From Micromonospora inaquosa (lineage in GTDB: Bacteria; Actinomycetota; Actinomycetes; Mycobacteriales; Micromonosporaceae): a stretch of DNA of 64,000 bases. Below, piece after piece: positions 1 through 9,056 of the stretch (the first letter of the stretch is position 1; each line of letters begins with the position of its first letter). Under the pieces are notes generated by a model. It was not told the DNA's origin. It saw only the letters and a list, made by a program, of their open reading frames with translations, and ran no database searches. Location: assembly GCF_003857055.1 (NCBI RefSeq), contig NZ_QGSZ01000175.1:1-64000 (forward strand), given 5' to 3'. Both the position numbers and the translations under genes were made by a program.

Positions 1-240
1 CTCCCGAACCGTCCGCGCCTGCCGCCTGCGCCGGAACGTGCGCGCGGGCGAGATGGTGGTCGGGCGTTCACGTCCCGGACCGGGTGGGCGGTGAGCTGGG
101 CAGGTAGGCTGGCTGATCGGCCTTCCACACCCCGGAGGGCCGGCACCCATACCCCGGACGGTCACGAGCGGGGCCGCCAGATCGGTGGTCACGACCCGGC
201 CGGGTCCCGTACGCCGGGACGACGGCGAGGAAGCGCAGCC
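1..240. other. Gene tail or leader upstream of sdaA, unassigned
   Basis: No gene is recognised here. One plus-strand frame stays open from the left edge to a stop at 92-94 and could be the end of a gene starting outside the window, but its residues are not recognisable. The frame of the serine dehydratase is also open through this stretch, but its residues here do not look like family sequence. A short GC hairpin (GTCCCG with CGGGAC, about 204-221) sits just upstream of the ribosome binding site. No glycine riboswitch pattern is seen. Confidence 0.4.
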
Positions 241-1611
241 ATGATCAGTGTTTTCGACCTCTTCAGTGTCGGTATCGGGCCGTCCAGTTCGCACACGGTG
301 GGGCCGATGCGGGCCGCGCGTACGTTCGTTGGCGGGCTGAAGGCCGACGGGTTGCTCGCTGACACGGTGCGGGTGCAGGCCGAGTTGTTCGGTTCGCTGG
401 GTGCCACCGGGCATGGTCACGGCAGTGACCGGGCGGTGCTGCTCGGGTTGGCCGGCGAGTCGCCGGAAACGGTCGACACGGACACGGTCGGGCCTCGGGT
501 GGAGCGGATCCGGGCCGAGCGGCGGATCAACATCCTGGACGCCCACGAGATCGACTTCGACCCGGATCGGGACCTGACGCTGCACCGCCGCCGGTCGCTG
601 CCGTACCACCCGAACGGGATGACCTTCGTGGCGTACGACGGGGCCGGTGCGGAGCTGCGCAGCCGCACGTACTACTCCGTCGGTGGCGGTTTCGTGGTCG
701 ACGAGGCGGCGGCTGGCGCGGACCGGATCAAGCCGGACAGCACGGTGGTGCGGTATCCCTTCCTGACCGGGGCGCAGCTCCTCGACGTGACCAGCCGTAC
801 CGGTCTGTCGATCAGCGAGGTGATGTTGGCCAACGAGCGTTCGTGGCGCAGCGAGGCGGACATCCGGGCCGGTCTGCTGGAGATCTGGCGGGTGATGCAG
901 GAGTGCGTGCAGCGCGGCTGCGAGCGGGACGGCGTACTCCCTGGGGGGTTGAAGGTTCGGCGGCGCGCGGCGGAGCTGCGGCGCGGCCTGGAGGCGGAGG
1001 CCGGGTCGGCGGACCCGCTGCACGCGATGGACTGGGTGACGCTGTTCGCGCTGGCGGTCAACGAGGAGAACGCGGCGGGCGGCCGGGTGGTCACCGCGCC
1101 GACCAACGGGGCGGCCGGGATCATTCCGGCGGTGCTGCACTACTACACCCGGTTCGTGCCGGGGGCTGATGACGAGGGTGTGCTGCGGTTCCTGCTGACG
1201 GCGGGGGCGATCGGTGTGCTGTTCAAGGAGAACGCCTCGATCTCGGGCGCCGAGGTGGGCTGCCAGGGTGAGGTCGGTTCGGCGTGTTCGATGGCGGCGG
1301 CGGGGCTGGCCGAGGCGCTCGGTGGCACCCCGGAGCAGGTGGAGAACGCCGCCGAGATCGGGATGGAGCACAACCTCGGGTTGACCTGTGACCCGGTGGG
1401 TGGCCTGGTGCAGATCCCCTGCATCGAGCGGAACGCGGTGGCTAGCATCAAGGCGATCACGGCCGCCCGGCTGGCGTTGCGCGGCGACGGTGTGCACAAG
1501 GTGTCGCTGGACAAGGTCATCAAGACCATGCGGGAGACGGGCGCCGACATGAAGGTCAAATACAAGGAGACGGCGCGTGGCGGTCTGGCCGTCAACGTGA
1601 TCGAGTGCTGA
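241..1611 (+). CDS. sdaA: L-serine ammonia-lyase (serine dehydratase), iron-sulfur type
   Basis: Deaminates L-serine to pyruvate and ammonium in the cytosol using a [4Fe-4S] cluster. The 456-residue product is the single-chain type: an N-terminal domain opening [19 protein letters not shown], then the catalytic domain. Cysteines at about 341 ([10 protein letters not shown]), 383 (LTCDPVGG) and 394 (IPCIERN) have the spacing of the three cluster ligands of this family. The ATG at 241 is chosen because family sequence begins there and GAGGAA lies just upstream; a longer open frame from 91 gives residues unlike the family. The gene stands alone before a differently themed operon. Family assignment is firm. 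Confidence 0.96.
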   Translation: MISVFDLFSVGIGPSSSHTVGPMRAARTFVGGLKADGLLADTVRVQAELFGSLGATGHGHGSDRAVLLGLAGESPETVDTDTVGPRVERIRAERRINILDAHEIDFDPDRDLTLHRRRSLPYHPNGMTFVAYDGAGAELRSRTYYSVGGGFVVDEAAAGADRIKPDSTVVRYPFLTGAQLLDVTSRTGLSISEVMLANERSWRSEADIRAGLLEIWRVMQECVQRGCERDGVLPGGLKVRRRAAELRRGLEAEAGSADPLHAMDWVTLFALAVNEENAAGGRVVTAPTNGAAGIIPAVLHYYTRFVPGADDEGVLRFLLTAGAIGVLFKENASISGAEVGCQGEVGSACSMAAAGLAEALGGTPEQVENAAEIGMEHNLGLTCDPVGGLVQIPCIERNAVASIKAITAARLALRGDGVHKVSLDKVIKTMRETGADMKVKYKETARGGLAVNVIEC

Positions 1612-1682
1612 GTCCGGTCGATTCGGGGCAATCGTTCACCGACTGCTAACCTGTCGTCCGTTTCAGGAGGCGGGAGGCTGCG

Positions 1683-2510
1683 GTGACCTCTGGCGTCGCG
1701 GCGTTGTGGTCGCACCGCAACTCGCTGCGCATCCTGGTCAGACGGGATCTGGCGGTCAAGTACCAGCAGTCGGTGCTCGGCTACTTCTGGTCGTTGATCG
1801 AGCCGCTCGGCATGGGCGCCATCTACTGGTTCGTGTTCGGGGTGCTCTACTCCCGGGACACCGGCCGGCACCTCGGTGAGGCGGCCGGGTCGTACCCGCT
1901 CTTCCTGATCACCGGCATCTTCGCCTGGATGTGGACCAGTTCGGCGCTGAGCGAGGCGACGAACGCGTTGACCGGCCAGTCCCGGCTGATCACCACGATG
2001 AACGTGCCGCGTCAGGTCTTTCCGATCGGCCGGGTCACCGGCCGGTTCGCCGAGTACGCGGCCGGCCTGCCCATCCTGATCGCCATCGCGGTGGTCTACG
2101 CGGCGCACGGGCGGATCCACCCCGGCTGGTCGCTGCTGTCCCTGCCGCTGGCGGTGGCCGTGCAGGCCGTCCTGCTGACCGGGCTCGCCTTGCTGCTGTC
2201 CGCGTGGAACGTGCTGATGCGCGACGTGGAACGGTTGATGCGGCTGATCATCCGGGTGCTCTTCTACGCCACGCCGATCATCTATCCGCTGAGCCTGGTC
2301 CGGGAATCGGGGCTGCCGGGCTGGTTGAAGGTGGTGTACGAGCTGAACCCGCTGGTCGGGATCTTCCAGCTGCACCACGCGATCTGGTACCCGGACGAGT
2401 TCCCGGACGCCCGGCTACTCGTCACCACGATCGTCGGCAGCCTGCTGGTGCTGGCCGCCGGTTGGTGGTCGTTCCGCCGGTTGGAGCCCGCCGTGCTCAA
2501 GGAGCTCTGA
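1683..2510 (+). CDS. ABC-2 type polysaccharide/teichoic acid export permease (Wzm/TagG-like)
   Basis: Predicted inner-membrane permease, 275 residues, with an N-terminal cytoplasmic segment (RRDLAVKYQQSVLGYFWSLI, typical of TagG/Wzm proteins) and about six hydrophobic segments. It should flip a lipid-linked cell-surface polymer together with the ATPase encoded 1 bp downstream. The GTG start has a good Shine-Dalgarno (CAGGAGGCGGG, about 1665). It is the first of four tightly packed genes (1683-7540) that also encode a CDP-alcohol phosphotransferase and a glycerophosphotransferase, so the cargo is probably a teichoic-acid-like glycopolymer. The cargo is inferred from context; the family is clear. 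Confidence 0.9.
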   Translation: MTSGVAALWSHRNSLRILVRRDLAVKYQQSVLGYFWSLIEPLGMGAIYWFVFGVLYSRDTGRHLGEAAGSYPLFLITGIFAWMWTSSALSEATNALTGQSRLITTMNVPRQVFPIGRVTGRFAEYAAGLPILIAIAVVYAAHGRIHPGWSLLSLPLAVAVQAVLLTGLALLLSAWNVLMRDVERLMRLIIRVLFYATPIIYPLSLVRESGLPGWLKVVYELNPLVGIFQLHHAIWYPDEFPDARLLVTTIVGSLLVLAAGWWSFRRLEPAVLKEL

Positions 2511-2511
2511 C

Positions 2512-3258
2512 GTGGCCGCGCCGATCATCGAGGCGGACGGCCTGGGCATCCGGTTCGTCCGCAACCGTCGCCGTCAACTGCGGCTGCGTGAGTTGTTCAT
2601 CCACCGGGGTGCCCGTGGTGCGCTGCCCGGCCAGTTCTGGCCGCTGCGGGACGTGTCGTTCACCGTCGAGCCGGGCGAGACCGTCGGGGTGATCGGGCGC
2701 AACGGCACCGGCAAGAGCACCCTGCTGCGGCTGATCGCCGGGGTACTCATTCCGGATGAGGGCGACATCCGGGTGCACGGCGCGGTGGCGCCGTTGCTGG
2801 AGTTGTCGGCCGGTTTCTCCAACGACCTGACCGGGCGGGAGAACCTGCACCTGGTCGGTGGGCTGCACGGACTGTCGACGAACTACCTGAAGCGGCACTT
2901 CGACGAGATCGTCGAGTTCGCCGGTGAACAGGTGGAACGGGCCATCGACACGTCGGTGCGGCACTACTCGTCGGGAATGAAGGTGCGGCTGGGTTTCGCG
3001 ATCATCTCGCACCTGCCGCATCCGATCCTGCTGATGGACGAGGTGACCGCGGTCGGTGACGCGGAGTTCCGTAAGAAGTGTTACGCGACGATTGATCGTC
3101 TGCTCGGGGAGGGGCGCACCTTGGTGCTGGTGTCACACAACGAAAAGGACCTGACCCGGTTCTGCCGTCGGGGGTTGTACCTCGACGCGGGCCGGTTGAC
3201 GCTCGACGGCACCATCGCCGAGGCGCTCGACGCCTACCACGCCGCGGTCCCGCGGTGA
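2512..3258 (+). CDS. ABC transporter ATPase for surface polymer export (Wzt/TagH-like)
   Basis: Energises the upstream permease. Walker A is GRNGTGKST (residues 62-70), the signature is YSSGMKVRL (152-160), and Walker B is ILLMDEV with the catalytic Glu at 177. At 248 residues it contains only the nucleotide-binding domain. It lacks the C-terminal carbohydrate-binding domain that some Wzt proteins use for substrate recognition, so it is of the short type. GTG start 1 bp after the permease stop; its own stop overlaps the start of the next gene by 4 bp, indicating translational coupling. Confidence 0.93.
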   Translation: MAAPIIEADGLGIRFVRNRRRQLRLRELFIHRGARGALPGQFWPLRDVSFTVEPGETVGVIGRNGTGKSTLLRLIAGVLIPDEGDIRVHGAVAPLLELSAGFSNDLTGRENLHLVGGLHGLSTNYLKRHFDEIVEFAGEQVERAIDTSVRHYSSGMKVRLGFAIISHLPHPILLMDEVTAVGDAEFRKKCYATIDRLLGEGRTLVLVSHNEKDLTRFCRRGLYLDAGRLTLDGTIAEALDAYHAAVPR

Positions 3259-5315
3259 CGCTGGCGATCGTGCTCGCCGCCGGGGCGCCCGCGGCGGGCC
3301 TGACCACGTCGACCGGTGAGCCGCTGGCCGATCGACTGGCCGCCCAGTTGCGGGCGGCCGGGGCGGCTGAGGTGCGCTTCGCGGCGAACCTCGACGAGCT
3401 GGCCGGCCTGGTCGCCACCGCGACCGCCCCCGTGCTGATCACCGGCACGGACCTGGTGGCGCACACCGCGGTACTGCGGCACCTGGCCACCAGCCCGGTG
3501 GGGCCCACTGTGGCGTTGGTGCTCGGCGACCCGCCGGTGCCCGGTCGGGCCGCCGTTCGGGAGGAGCGCGGCCAGGTGGTCGACGCCGGCGCGTTGGAGG
3601 CTCTCGACGGGGACGCCACCGGTGTGTTCGGCGGTGCGTTGCGGGTTGGCGTGGACGACCTGCCGACCCTCGCGGCAGCCGCCCGGGCCGCCGCGTCCGG
3701 GATGCTCCCCGTCGCCGCCCCGATCGGCCCGGCTGGCGACGTGGCACCGCTGCCGGCAACCGCCGGGGCCCGCTCCGGGGGGTCGGTCGCGGCCGGTGGC
3801 CCCGGGTCCGCCGTGGACCGGCTCTTCGCGGGCCTCGCGGCGCTCGGCACCCTGATCTTCGCCCAGCGGGTACGCCTGCTCGTCGCCCACCGGGTCGAGG
3901 ACGCGGCCGGGCTGACCGCTGCCGAGGCTGCGGTGACCGCTGTCGACGAGGACCGTGCCGAGCTGCGGTTGTCGGTGAAGGAGAAGGACGACTTCTTCTC
4001 CACCTATTTCGTCAGCACCTGGTCGCCGTACCTGGTCCGGCTGTCGGCTCGGCTCCGGCTCACCCCGACCGGGGTGACGGTGATCTCGGTGCTGTTCGCG
4101 CTGGGAGCGGCGGTTCTGTTCGGGGTCGGTGGGCGACCCGCGCTGGTCGGTGGCGCGGTGCTGCTCTACCTCGGCTTCGTGCTGGACTGCGTGGACGGCC
4201 AACTGGCCCGCTACACCCGGCACTTCAGTGCCTGGGGTGGCTGGCTGGACACGATGGCGGACCGGGCCAAGGAGTACCTGGTCTACGCCGGGCTGGGCTT
4301 CGGGGTGAGCCACGCCGGGCTGGGCAACGGGTGGGCGCTCGCGATCGCCGCGATGACGTTGCAGACCGTCCGGCACATGACGGACACCTGGTACGGGGTG
4401 CTGCACGACGAGGCGGCCCGTCGACCGCGTACGGCGACGAACGCCAGCGGTGGGATCGGTGACCGGCTCAACGCGGCGTCGACCCGGGTGCAGGCCGACA
4501 CCGGTTCGGTGTCGTACTGGTTGAAGCGGACAGTGGTCTTCCCGATCGGTGAGCGGTGGGCGCTTATCGCGTTGACCGTGGCGCTGTTCAACCCACTGGT
4601 CAGCCTGATCGCCGTGCTGGTCTGGGGTGTGCTGGCGTTCGCGTACACCGGGGCGCTGCGGACGCTGCGGGCCCGCTGGATGTGGGTGCCGGTGCTGGAC
4701 ACGGTCGACGCCACCCTGCACCGCGACGACGGGCCGTTGGCCCGCTGGTTGCCGGTGGTCCGCCCGATGGGGCCGTTGACCCTGGCGGTGATCGCCGCGC
4801 TCGGCCCGGCGGTGCTGCTGGTCGGGGCGTTGCTGGGTGACGCGCCCGAGGGGCTGCGCTGGGCGGTGCCGGTGGCCTTGCTGGTGCTGCTGGTCGGCGG
4901 TCTGGGTGCCGGGGCGGCGCACAACGGTCCGTTGGACTGGCTGGTGCCGGCGGCGTTGCGGGCCGCCGAGTACCTGTTCGCCATCGCGGTCGGGGTGGTC
5001 GGCGGGGCGCCCGGTTGGCTGATCTTCGGGTACGTCTTCGTGCTCACCGTGCACCACTACGACCTGACCGCTCGGCTGGAGAAGCGGCAGGCGGCACCGC
5101 CGCTGCACGCGGCGACGCTGGGTTGGGAGGGGCGTTCGGTGCTGTTGGCCCTCGCGGCGATCGCCGGTATTGCGGGTGTCGGACTGGCTACACTCGGTGC
5201 GTACCTTCTCGTGGTTTTCGTGGTGAGCGTCGTCCTGGCCTGGTTCGTGCGACCGGCCCGTAGCGCGCGGGCGTCCGTCGCGCCGGCGGGCGCTGGAGGT
5301 GCCGCGCCGCGCTGA
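3255..5315 (+). CDS. CDP-alcohol phosphotransferase fused to N-terminal and C-terminal unknown domains
   Basis: 686 residues in three parts. Residues 1-230 start like a nucleotidyltransferase (TLAIVLAAG) but lack a clear nucleotide-binding signature and may be degenerate. The central membrane part carries a perfect CDP-alcohol phosphotransferase motif: D311, D314-G315, A318-R319, G328, D332, D336 match D-x2-DG-x2-AR-x8-G-x3-D-x3-D. The C-terminal 250 residues are hydrophobic; from memory a DUF5941-type region occurs in such actinobacterial proteins. The enzyme should transfer a phospho-alcohol head group from a CDP donor to an acceptor at the membrane. In this operon it plausibly supplies a precursor or linkage for the exported polymer. 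The GTG start overlaps the ATPase stop by 4 bp. Confidence 0.85.
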   Translation: MTLAIVLAAGAPAAGLTTSTGEPLADRLAAQLRAAGAAEVRFAANLDELAGLVATATAPVLITGTDLVAHTAVLRHLATSPVGPTVALVLGDPPVPGRAAVREERGQVVDAGALEALDGDATGVFGGALRVGVDDLPTLAAAARAAASGMLPVAAPIGPAGDVAPLPATAGARSGGSVAAGGPGSAVDRLFAGLAALGTLIFAQRVRLLVAHRVEDAAGLTAAEAAVTAVDEDRAELRLSVKEKDDFFSTYFVSTWSPYLVRLSARLRLTPTGVTVISVLFALGAAVLFGVGGRPALVGGAVLLYLGFVLDCVDGQLARYTRHFSAWGGWLDTMADRAKEYLVYAGLGFGVSHAGLGNGWALAIAAMTLQTVRHMTDTWYGVLHDEAARRPRTATNASGGIGDRLNAASTRVQADTGSVSYWLKRTVVFPIGERWALIALTVALFNPLVSLIAVLVWGVLAFAYTGALRTLRARWMWVPVLDTVDATLHRDDGPLARWLPVVRPMGPLTLAVIAALGPAVLLVGALLGDAPEGLRWAVPVALLVLLVGGLGAGAAHNGPLDWLVPAALRAAEYLFAIAVGVVGGAPGWLIFGYVFVLTVHHYDLTARLEKRQAAPPLHAATLGWEGRSVLLALAAIAGIAGVGLATLGAYLLVVFVVSVVLAWFVRPARSARASVAPAGAGGAAPR

Positions 5316-5329
5316 CGGAGGGCGGCCGG

Positions 5330-7540
5330 ATGACCCTGATCAGCTTCGTGGTGCCGGCCTTCCGGGTGCAGGGATACCTGCGGGAATGCCTGGACTCCAT
5401 CCTCGGTCAGCCGGTGACCGACATCGAGGTGATCGCCGTCGACGACTGCTCGCCGGACGCCAGCGGCGACATCATCGACGAGTACGCGGCCCGCGACCAG
5501 CGGGTCCGCTCGGTCCGGTTGCCGGAGAACGTCGGCCTCGGTCCGGCCCGGAACATCGGGCTGGACCGGGCCGTCGGCGAGTACGTGTGGTTCCTCGACG
5601 GCGACGACTGGTTGGCTCCGGAGTGTCTGACCGAGGTCGCCGAACGGTTGCGGGTGACCCGCCCGGACGTCCTGCTGGTCGATCACGTGCGCACCCACTG
5701 GAACAACACCGCCACCCGTAGCGCGATGGCGGAGGTGTTTCCGGAGTCGCCGGGCTCGGGCACGTTCCGGTTGCGGGACCGGCCGCAGGCGATGCACCTG
5801 TTGCACACCGCGTGGAACCGGTTGGTCCGTCGGGAGTTCCTCGTCGACCTGGGGCTGCGTTTCGCGCCCGGCTGGTACGAGGACGTCTCGTTCAGCTATC
5901 CGGTGCTGATGGCGGCTCGGCGGATCGGCGTACTGGATCGGGTCTGCGTCAACTACCGCCAACGCCGCGCCGGCGCGATCACCAAGACCCGGGGTGACCG
6001 GCACTTCGAGGTGTTTCCGCAGTGGCACCGGGTCTTCCACCTGATGGATGAGTGGGGGCCGGCGACGGAGGCCCTGCGGCCGGCGGTCTTCGAACGGATG
6101 ATCTGGCACTACCTGACGGTGCTGGGCAACGGTCAGCGGATCGCGCCGGAGCTGCGGGAGGCGTTCTTCGCGCAGATCACCGCCGACTACGAGCGCTGGC
6201 TGCCGCCCGGCGGCTATCCGGTGCCGGACGGGGTCGAGGGGATCAAACACAAGCTGGTCGCCTCCGGCCGGTGGCGCACCTTCAGCGCGTTGCGGGCGGC
6301 CAGCCGGGCCCGCGACGCTGCCCGCCGGCGGGCCCGCACGGCTCGGCGCAAGGTCGGCCCGGTCGCCCGGCGGGGTGCCCGGCTGACCCGCGACAGGTTG
6401 CTGCGCGAGTACTACCGGGCCGAGTTGCGGCGGCCGATCGATTCGACGCTCGCGGTGTACGCGGCGTACTGGTATCGGGGTTACTCCTGCAACCCGGCGG
6501 CCATCTACGAGGTCGCCCGCCGGTTGGCGCCGGGGGTGCGCGGGGTGTGGGTCGTGCGCCGGGACCGGGTGGGCGCCGTGCCGGCCGGGGTGGAGTACGT
6601 GGTGGCCGGCACGCCTGCGTACTACCGGGTGCTCGCCCGCGCCCGGTGGCTGGTCAACAACGTCAACTTTCCGGACTTCGTCCGCAAGCGACCGGAGCAG
6701 GTGCACGTGCAGACCCACCACGGCACGCCGGTCAAGGTGATGGGGCTGGATCAGCAGCGTTACCCGATCGGCGCGGGCCGGATGGACTTCGCCGGGTTGC
6801 TGCGCCGGGTGGACCGCTGGGACTACAGCATCAGCGCCAACAGCTTCTCCACCCAGATGTGGGACCGGGCGTACCCGGCCACGTACACGACTCTGGAGGT
6901 GGGGTACCCGCGTAACGACCGCCTGGTCACGGCCGGCCCCGACGAGGTGCGCCGACTCCGCGCGGAGTTCGGCCTCGACCCCGACGAGCAGGTCGTCCTG
7001 TACGCCCCGACGCACCGCGAGCACCTGCCCGGCTACCGGCCGCCGTTCGACCCGGACCGGTTCGTCCAGGCGCTGGGTGGTTCGGGTCGGTTGTTGATGC
7101 GCAGCCACTACTTCCACGACCGGGATCGACGTCCCGGCCAGCCGAAGGACTGGGAGCGGGTTCGCGACGTCAGCGGCCATCAGCGGGTGGAGGATCTCTA
7201 TCTGGTTGCGGACGTGCTGCTCACCGACTATTCGTCGGCCATGTTCGATTACGCGGTGCTGGACCGACCGATAGTGCTCTACACCCCGGACTGGGAGGCG
7301 TACCGGCTGGCGCGGGGCGTCTACTTCGACGTCACGGCCGAACCGCCGGGCGCGGTGGCCGCCACGTTCGCCGATCTGCTCGATTTGTTCCGTACCGACG
7401 CGGTGCGCTCGGACGCGGCGGCCAAGGCACGTGCGCATTTCCGGGCCCGTTTCTGCACGATGGACGACGGGCGGGCGGCGGAGCGGGTGGTGCGTCAGGT
7501 GTTCCTCGGGGAGCCGGGCGAGCGGTCCGCGCACTGCTGA
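5330..7540 (+). CDS. Bifunctional GT2 glycosyltransferase / CDP-glycerol glycerophosphotransferase (TagF-like)
   Basis: 736 residues. The N-terminal about 300 residues form a GT-A fold family 2 glycosyltransferase (VVPAFRVQGYLREC, VDDCSPD, and the metal-binding D90-G-D92). After a basic linker (about 315-360), residues about 365-736 match CDP-glycerol glycerophosphotransferases: VQTHHGTPVKVMG near 460 and LTDYSSAMFDYAVL near 630 are the two conserved signatures. The protein should add a sugar and (glycerol-)phosphate units to a wall or membrane polymer. ATG start 14 bp after the previous gene, so it is the last gene of the export operon. A hairpin (GTCGT/ACGAC, 7554-7572) lies shortly after the stop. 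The polymer itself cannot be read from sequence. Confidence 0.9.
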   Translation: MTLISFVVPAFRVQGYLRECLDSILGQPVTDIEVIAVDDCSPDASGDIIDEYAARDQRVRSVRLPENVGLGPARNIGLDRAVGEYVWFLDGDDWLAPECLTEVAERLRVTRPDVLLVDHVRTHWNNTATRSAMAEVFPESPGSGTFRLRDRPQAMHLLHTAWNRLVRREFLVDLGLRFAPGWYEDVSFSYPVLMAARRIGVLDRVCVNYRQRRAGAITKTRGDRHFEVFPQWHRVFHLMDEWGPATEALRPAVFERMIWHYLTVLGNGQRIAPELREAFFAQITADYERWLPPGGYPVPDGVEGIKHKLVASGRWRTFSALRAASRARDAARRRARTARRKVGPVARRGARLTRDRLLREYYRAELRRPIDSTLAVYAAYWYRGYSCNPAAIYEVARRLAPGVRGVWVVRRDRVGAVPAGVEYVVAGTPAYYRVLARARWLVNNVNFPDFVRKRPEQVHVQTHHGTPVKVMGLDQQRYPIGAGRMDFAGLLRRVDRWDYSISANSFSTQMWDRAYPATYTTLEVGYPRNDRLVTAGPDEVRRLRAEFGLDPDEQVVLYAPTHREHLPGYRPPFDPDRFVQALGGSGRLLMRSHYFHDRDRRPGQPKDWERVRDVSGHQRVEDLYLVADVLLTDYSSAMFDYAVLDRPIVLYTPDWEAYRLARGVYFDVTAEPPGAVAATFADLLDLFRTDAVRSDAAAKARAHFRARFCTMDDGRAAERVVRQVFLGEPGERSAHC

Positions 7541-7663
7541 TCGGGTTTTTGTCGTGTAATAGCGACGACATCGATCGAACATAAGACGTTTACCCGATGT
7601 CCTAAATCCATGATGCTGGTCACAGTCTTGGGGGGTTCGGCCGACGCGCTGGGGGGGAAGACG

Positions 7664-8962
7664 GTGAGCACCGTCACGCTCAAGGATGTGACCAAGGTTT
7701 TCCGGGATGGCACGCTTGCCGTCGACAGCATCAATCTCGATGTCAACGACGGCGAGTTCATGGTGCTGCTTGGGCCGTCCGGGTGCGGCAAGTCAACAGT
7801 GCTGCGCATGATCGCCGGGTTGGAGGATCCCACCACCGGTGCGGTGATGCTCGACGGCGAGTTGGCGAACGATCTCCCCCCACGCGACCGCAAGATCGCC
7901 ATGGTCTTCCAGGATTTCGCCCTCTACCCGCACATGACAGTTGGCGACAACATCGCGTTTCCGCTGCGGCTGGCCGGGATCGAGCCCGAGCCGAGGGGCG
8001 AGCGGGTCAGTGACGTGGCGAGCGCGCTGGGCATCGGTGATGTGCTGGCCCGCAAGCCGGGTCAGCTCTCCGGCGGGCAGCGGCAGCGGGTGGCGATGGG
8101 TCGGGCGATCGTCCGTCGACCCGGCCTGTTCCTGATGGACGAGCCGTTGTCCAACCTGGACAGCGGCCTCCGTGCCGAGCTGCGCGCGGAGATCTCGGGC
8201 CTGACCCGTGAGCTGGGCGTCACCACCGTCTACGTCACGCACGACCAGGCTGAGGCGCTCACCATGGCCGATCGGGTGGCCATCATGCGCCGCGGCGTGC
8301 TCCAGGACGTGGGCACACCAACCCAGGTGTACGGCCGACCGGCGACGCTCTACGTCGCGGCGTTCCTGGGCAGCCCACGGATGAACCTGCTGGAGGCGTC
8401 GGTCTACGTCCACCTCGACCGGTACGTGACGCTCAACCTCGGTGACCAGTCGCTCTACCTGCCCTGGAACGACATCCGCAGTCGGGCCGTGGCGCACTAC
8501 CACGGTGAGCGGATCGTGGTCGGGATGCGGGCCGAGGCGCTCACCCCGGTCTCGCCGGACAGCCCCGGTGACGTGCTGCGCGGGCGGATCCGCTACCTGG
8601 AGCATCACGGGCACGAGTCGTTGGCGTTCCTCGACATCGGCGCGACCGCGATCATGGTCGACGAGATGGGCGCGCCGCTCGAACCGCCGCCGGTCGGCCA
8701 GCGCGGTCTGCGCCGGTTCGGCTCGGTGATGCAGCGGCTCACCGGCAAGCCGGTGGAGCCGGTGGAGCCCTCGGTCGGTGGAGTCCAGACCAGCGTGCTC
8801 CCCGATCCGGGTCGGCACCACCGACGCCCGGCGGAGCTGGCGGTGCGGCTGGCGCCGTACCCGGCGGTCAGTGCCGGTCACCCGCTCGCCGTCTCGGTGC
8901 GGATGGACGCGCTGCACTTCTTCGACGAGCGTGGCGACCGGATCGACGTCGGTTGGCGCTGA
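7664..8962 (+). CDS. Sugar-type ABC transporter ATPase (MalK/UgpC/MsmX family)
   Basis: 432-residue ATPase of carbohydrate importers: Walker A GPSGCGKST, signature LSGGQRQRVAMGRA, Walker B LFLMDEPLSNLD and H-loop VTHDQ are intact, followed by a C-terminal TOBE/MOP-like regulatory region. The GTG at 7664 is preferred over an upstream ATG at 7610 because GGGGGGAAG lies 4 bp before it and the family start (STVTLKDVTKVF) follows directly. No permease or binding protein is adjacent, so it may be a shared ATPase like MsmX serving several importers; that is inference. The 120 bp upstream is unusually AT-rich for this genome (around 7570-7610) and probably holds the promoter. Confidence 0.93.
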   Translation: MSTVTLKDVTKVFRDGTLAVDSINLDVNDGEFMVLLGPSGCGKSTVLRMIAGLEDPTTGAVMLDGELANDLPPRDRKIAMVFQDFALYPHMTVGDNIAFPLRLAGIEPEPRGERVSDVASALGIGDVLARKPGQLSGGQRQRVAMGRAIVRRPGLFLMDEPLSNLDSGLRAELRAEISGLTRELGVTTVYVTHDQAEALTMADRVAIMRRGVLQDVGTPTQVYGRPATLYVAAFLGSPRMNLLEASVYVHLDRYVTLNLGDQSLYLPWNDIRSRAVAHYHGERIVVGMRAEALTPVSPDSPGDVLRGRIRYLEHHGHESLAFLDIGATAIMVDEMGAPLEPPPVGQRGLRRFGSVMQRLTGKPVEPVEPSVGGVQTSVLPDPGRHHRRPAELAVRLAPYPAVSAGHPLAVSVRMDALHFFDERGDRIDVGWR

Positions 8963-8973
8963 CGACGCGCCGG

Positions 8974-9000
8974 ATCGGGGTGGCGGGCTCGCCACCCGAT
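8974..9000 (+). terminator. Hairpin terminator after the MalK-type ATPase gene
   Basis: ATCGGGGTGGCG pairs with CGCCACCCGAT around a 4-nt loop, with one bulged G. It lies 12 bp beyond the stop at 8962. No U tract, as is usual in high-GC actinobacteria. Confidence 0.55.
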
Positions 9001-9056
9001 GTCCTACCGTCTGCCCACCCTGTCCGCCGTGCAAGACCACCGAGAGGGGTCCACCC

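Noticed and set aside
1-240. Glycine or other riboswitch upstream of the serine dehydratase
   Set aside because: I looked for the conserved glycine aptamer blocks and did not find them; only a short generic hairpin is present.
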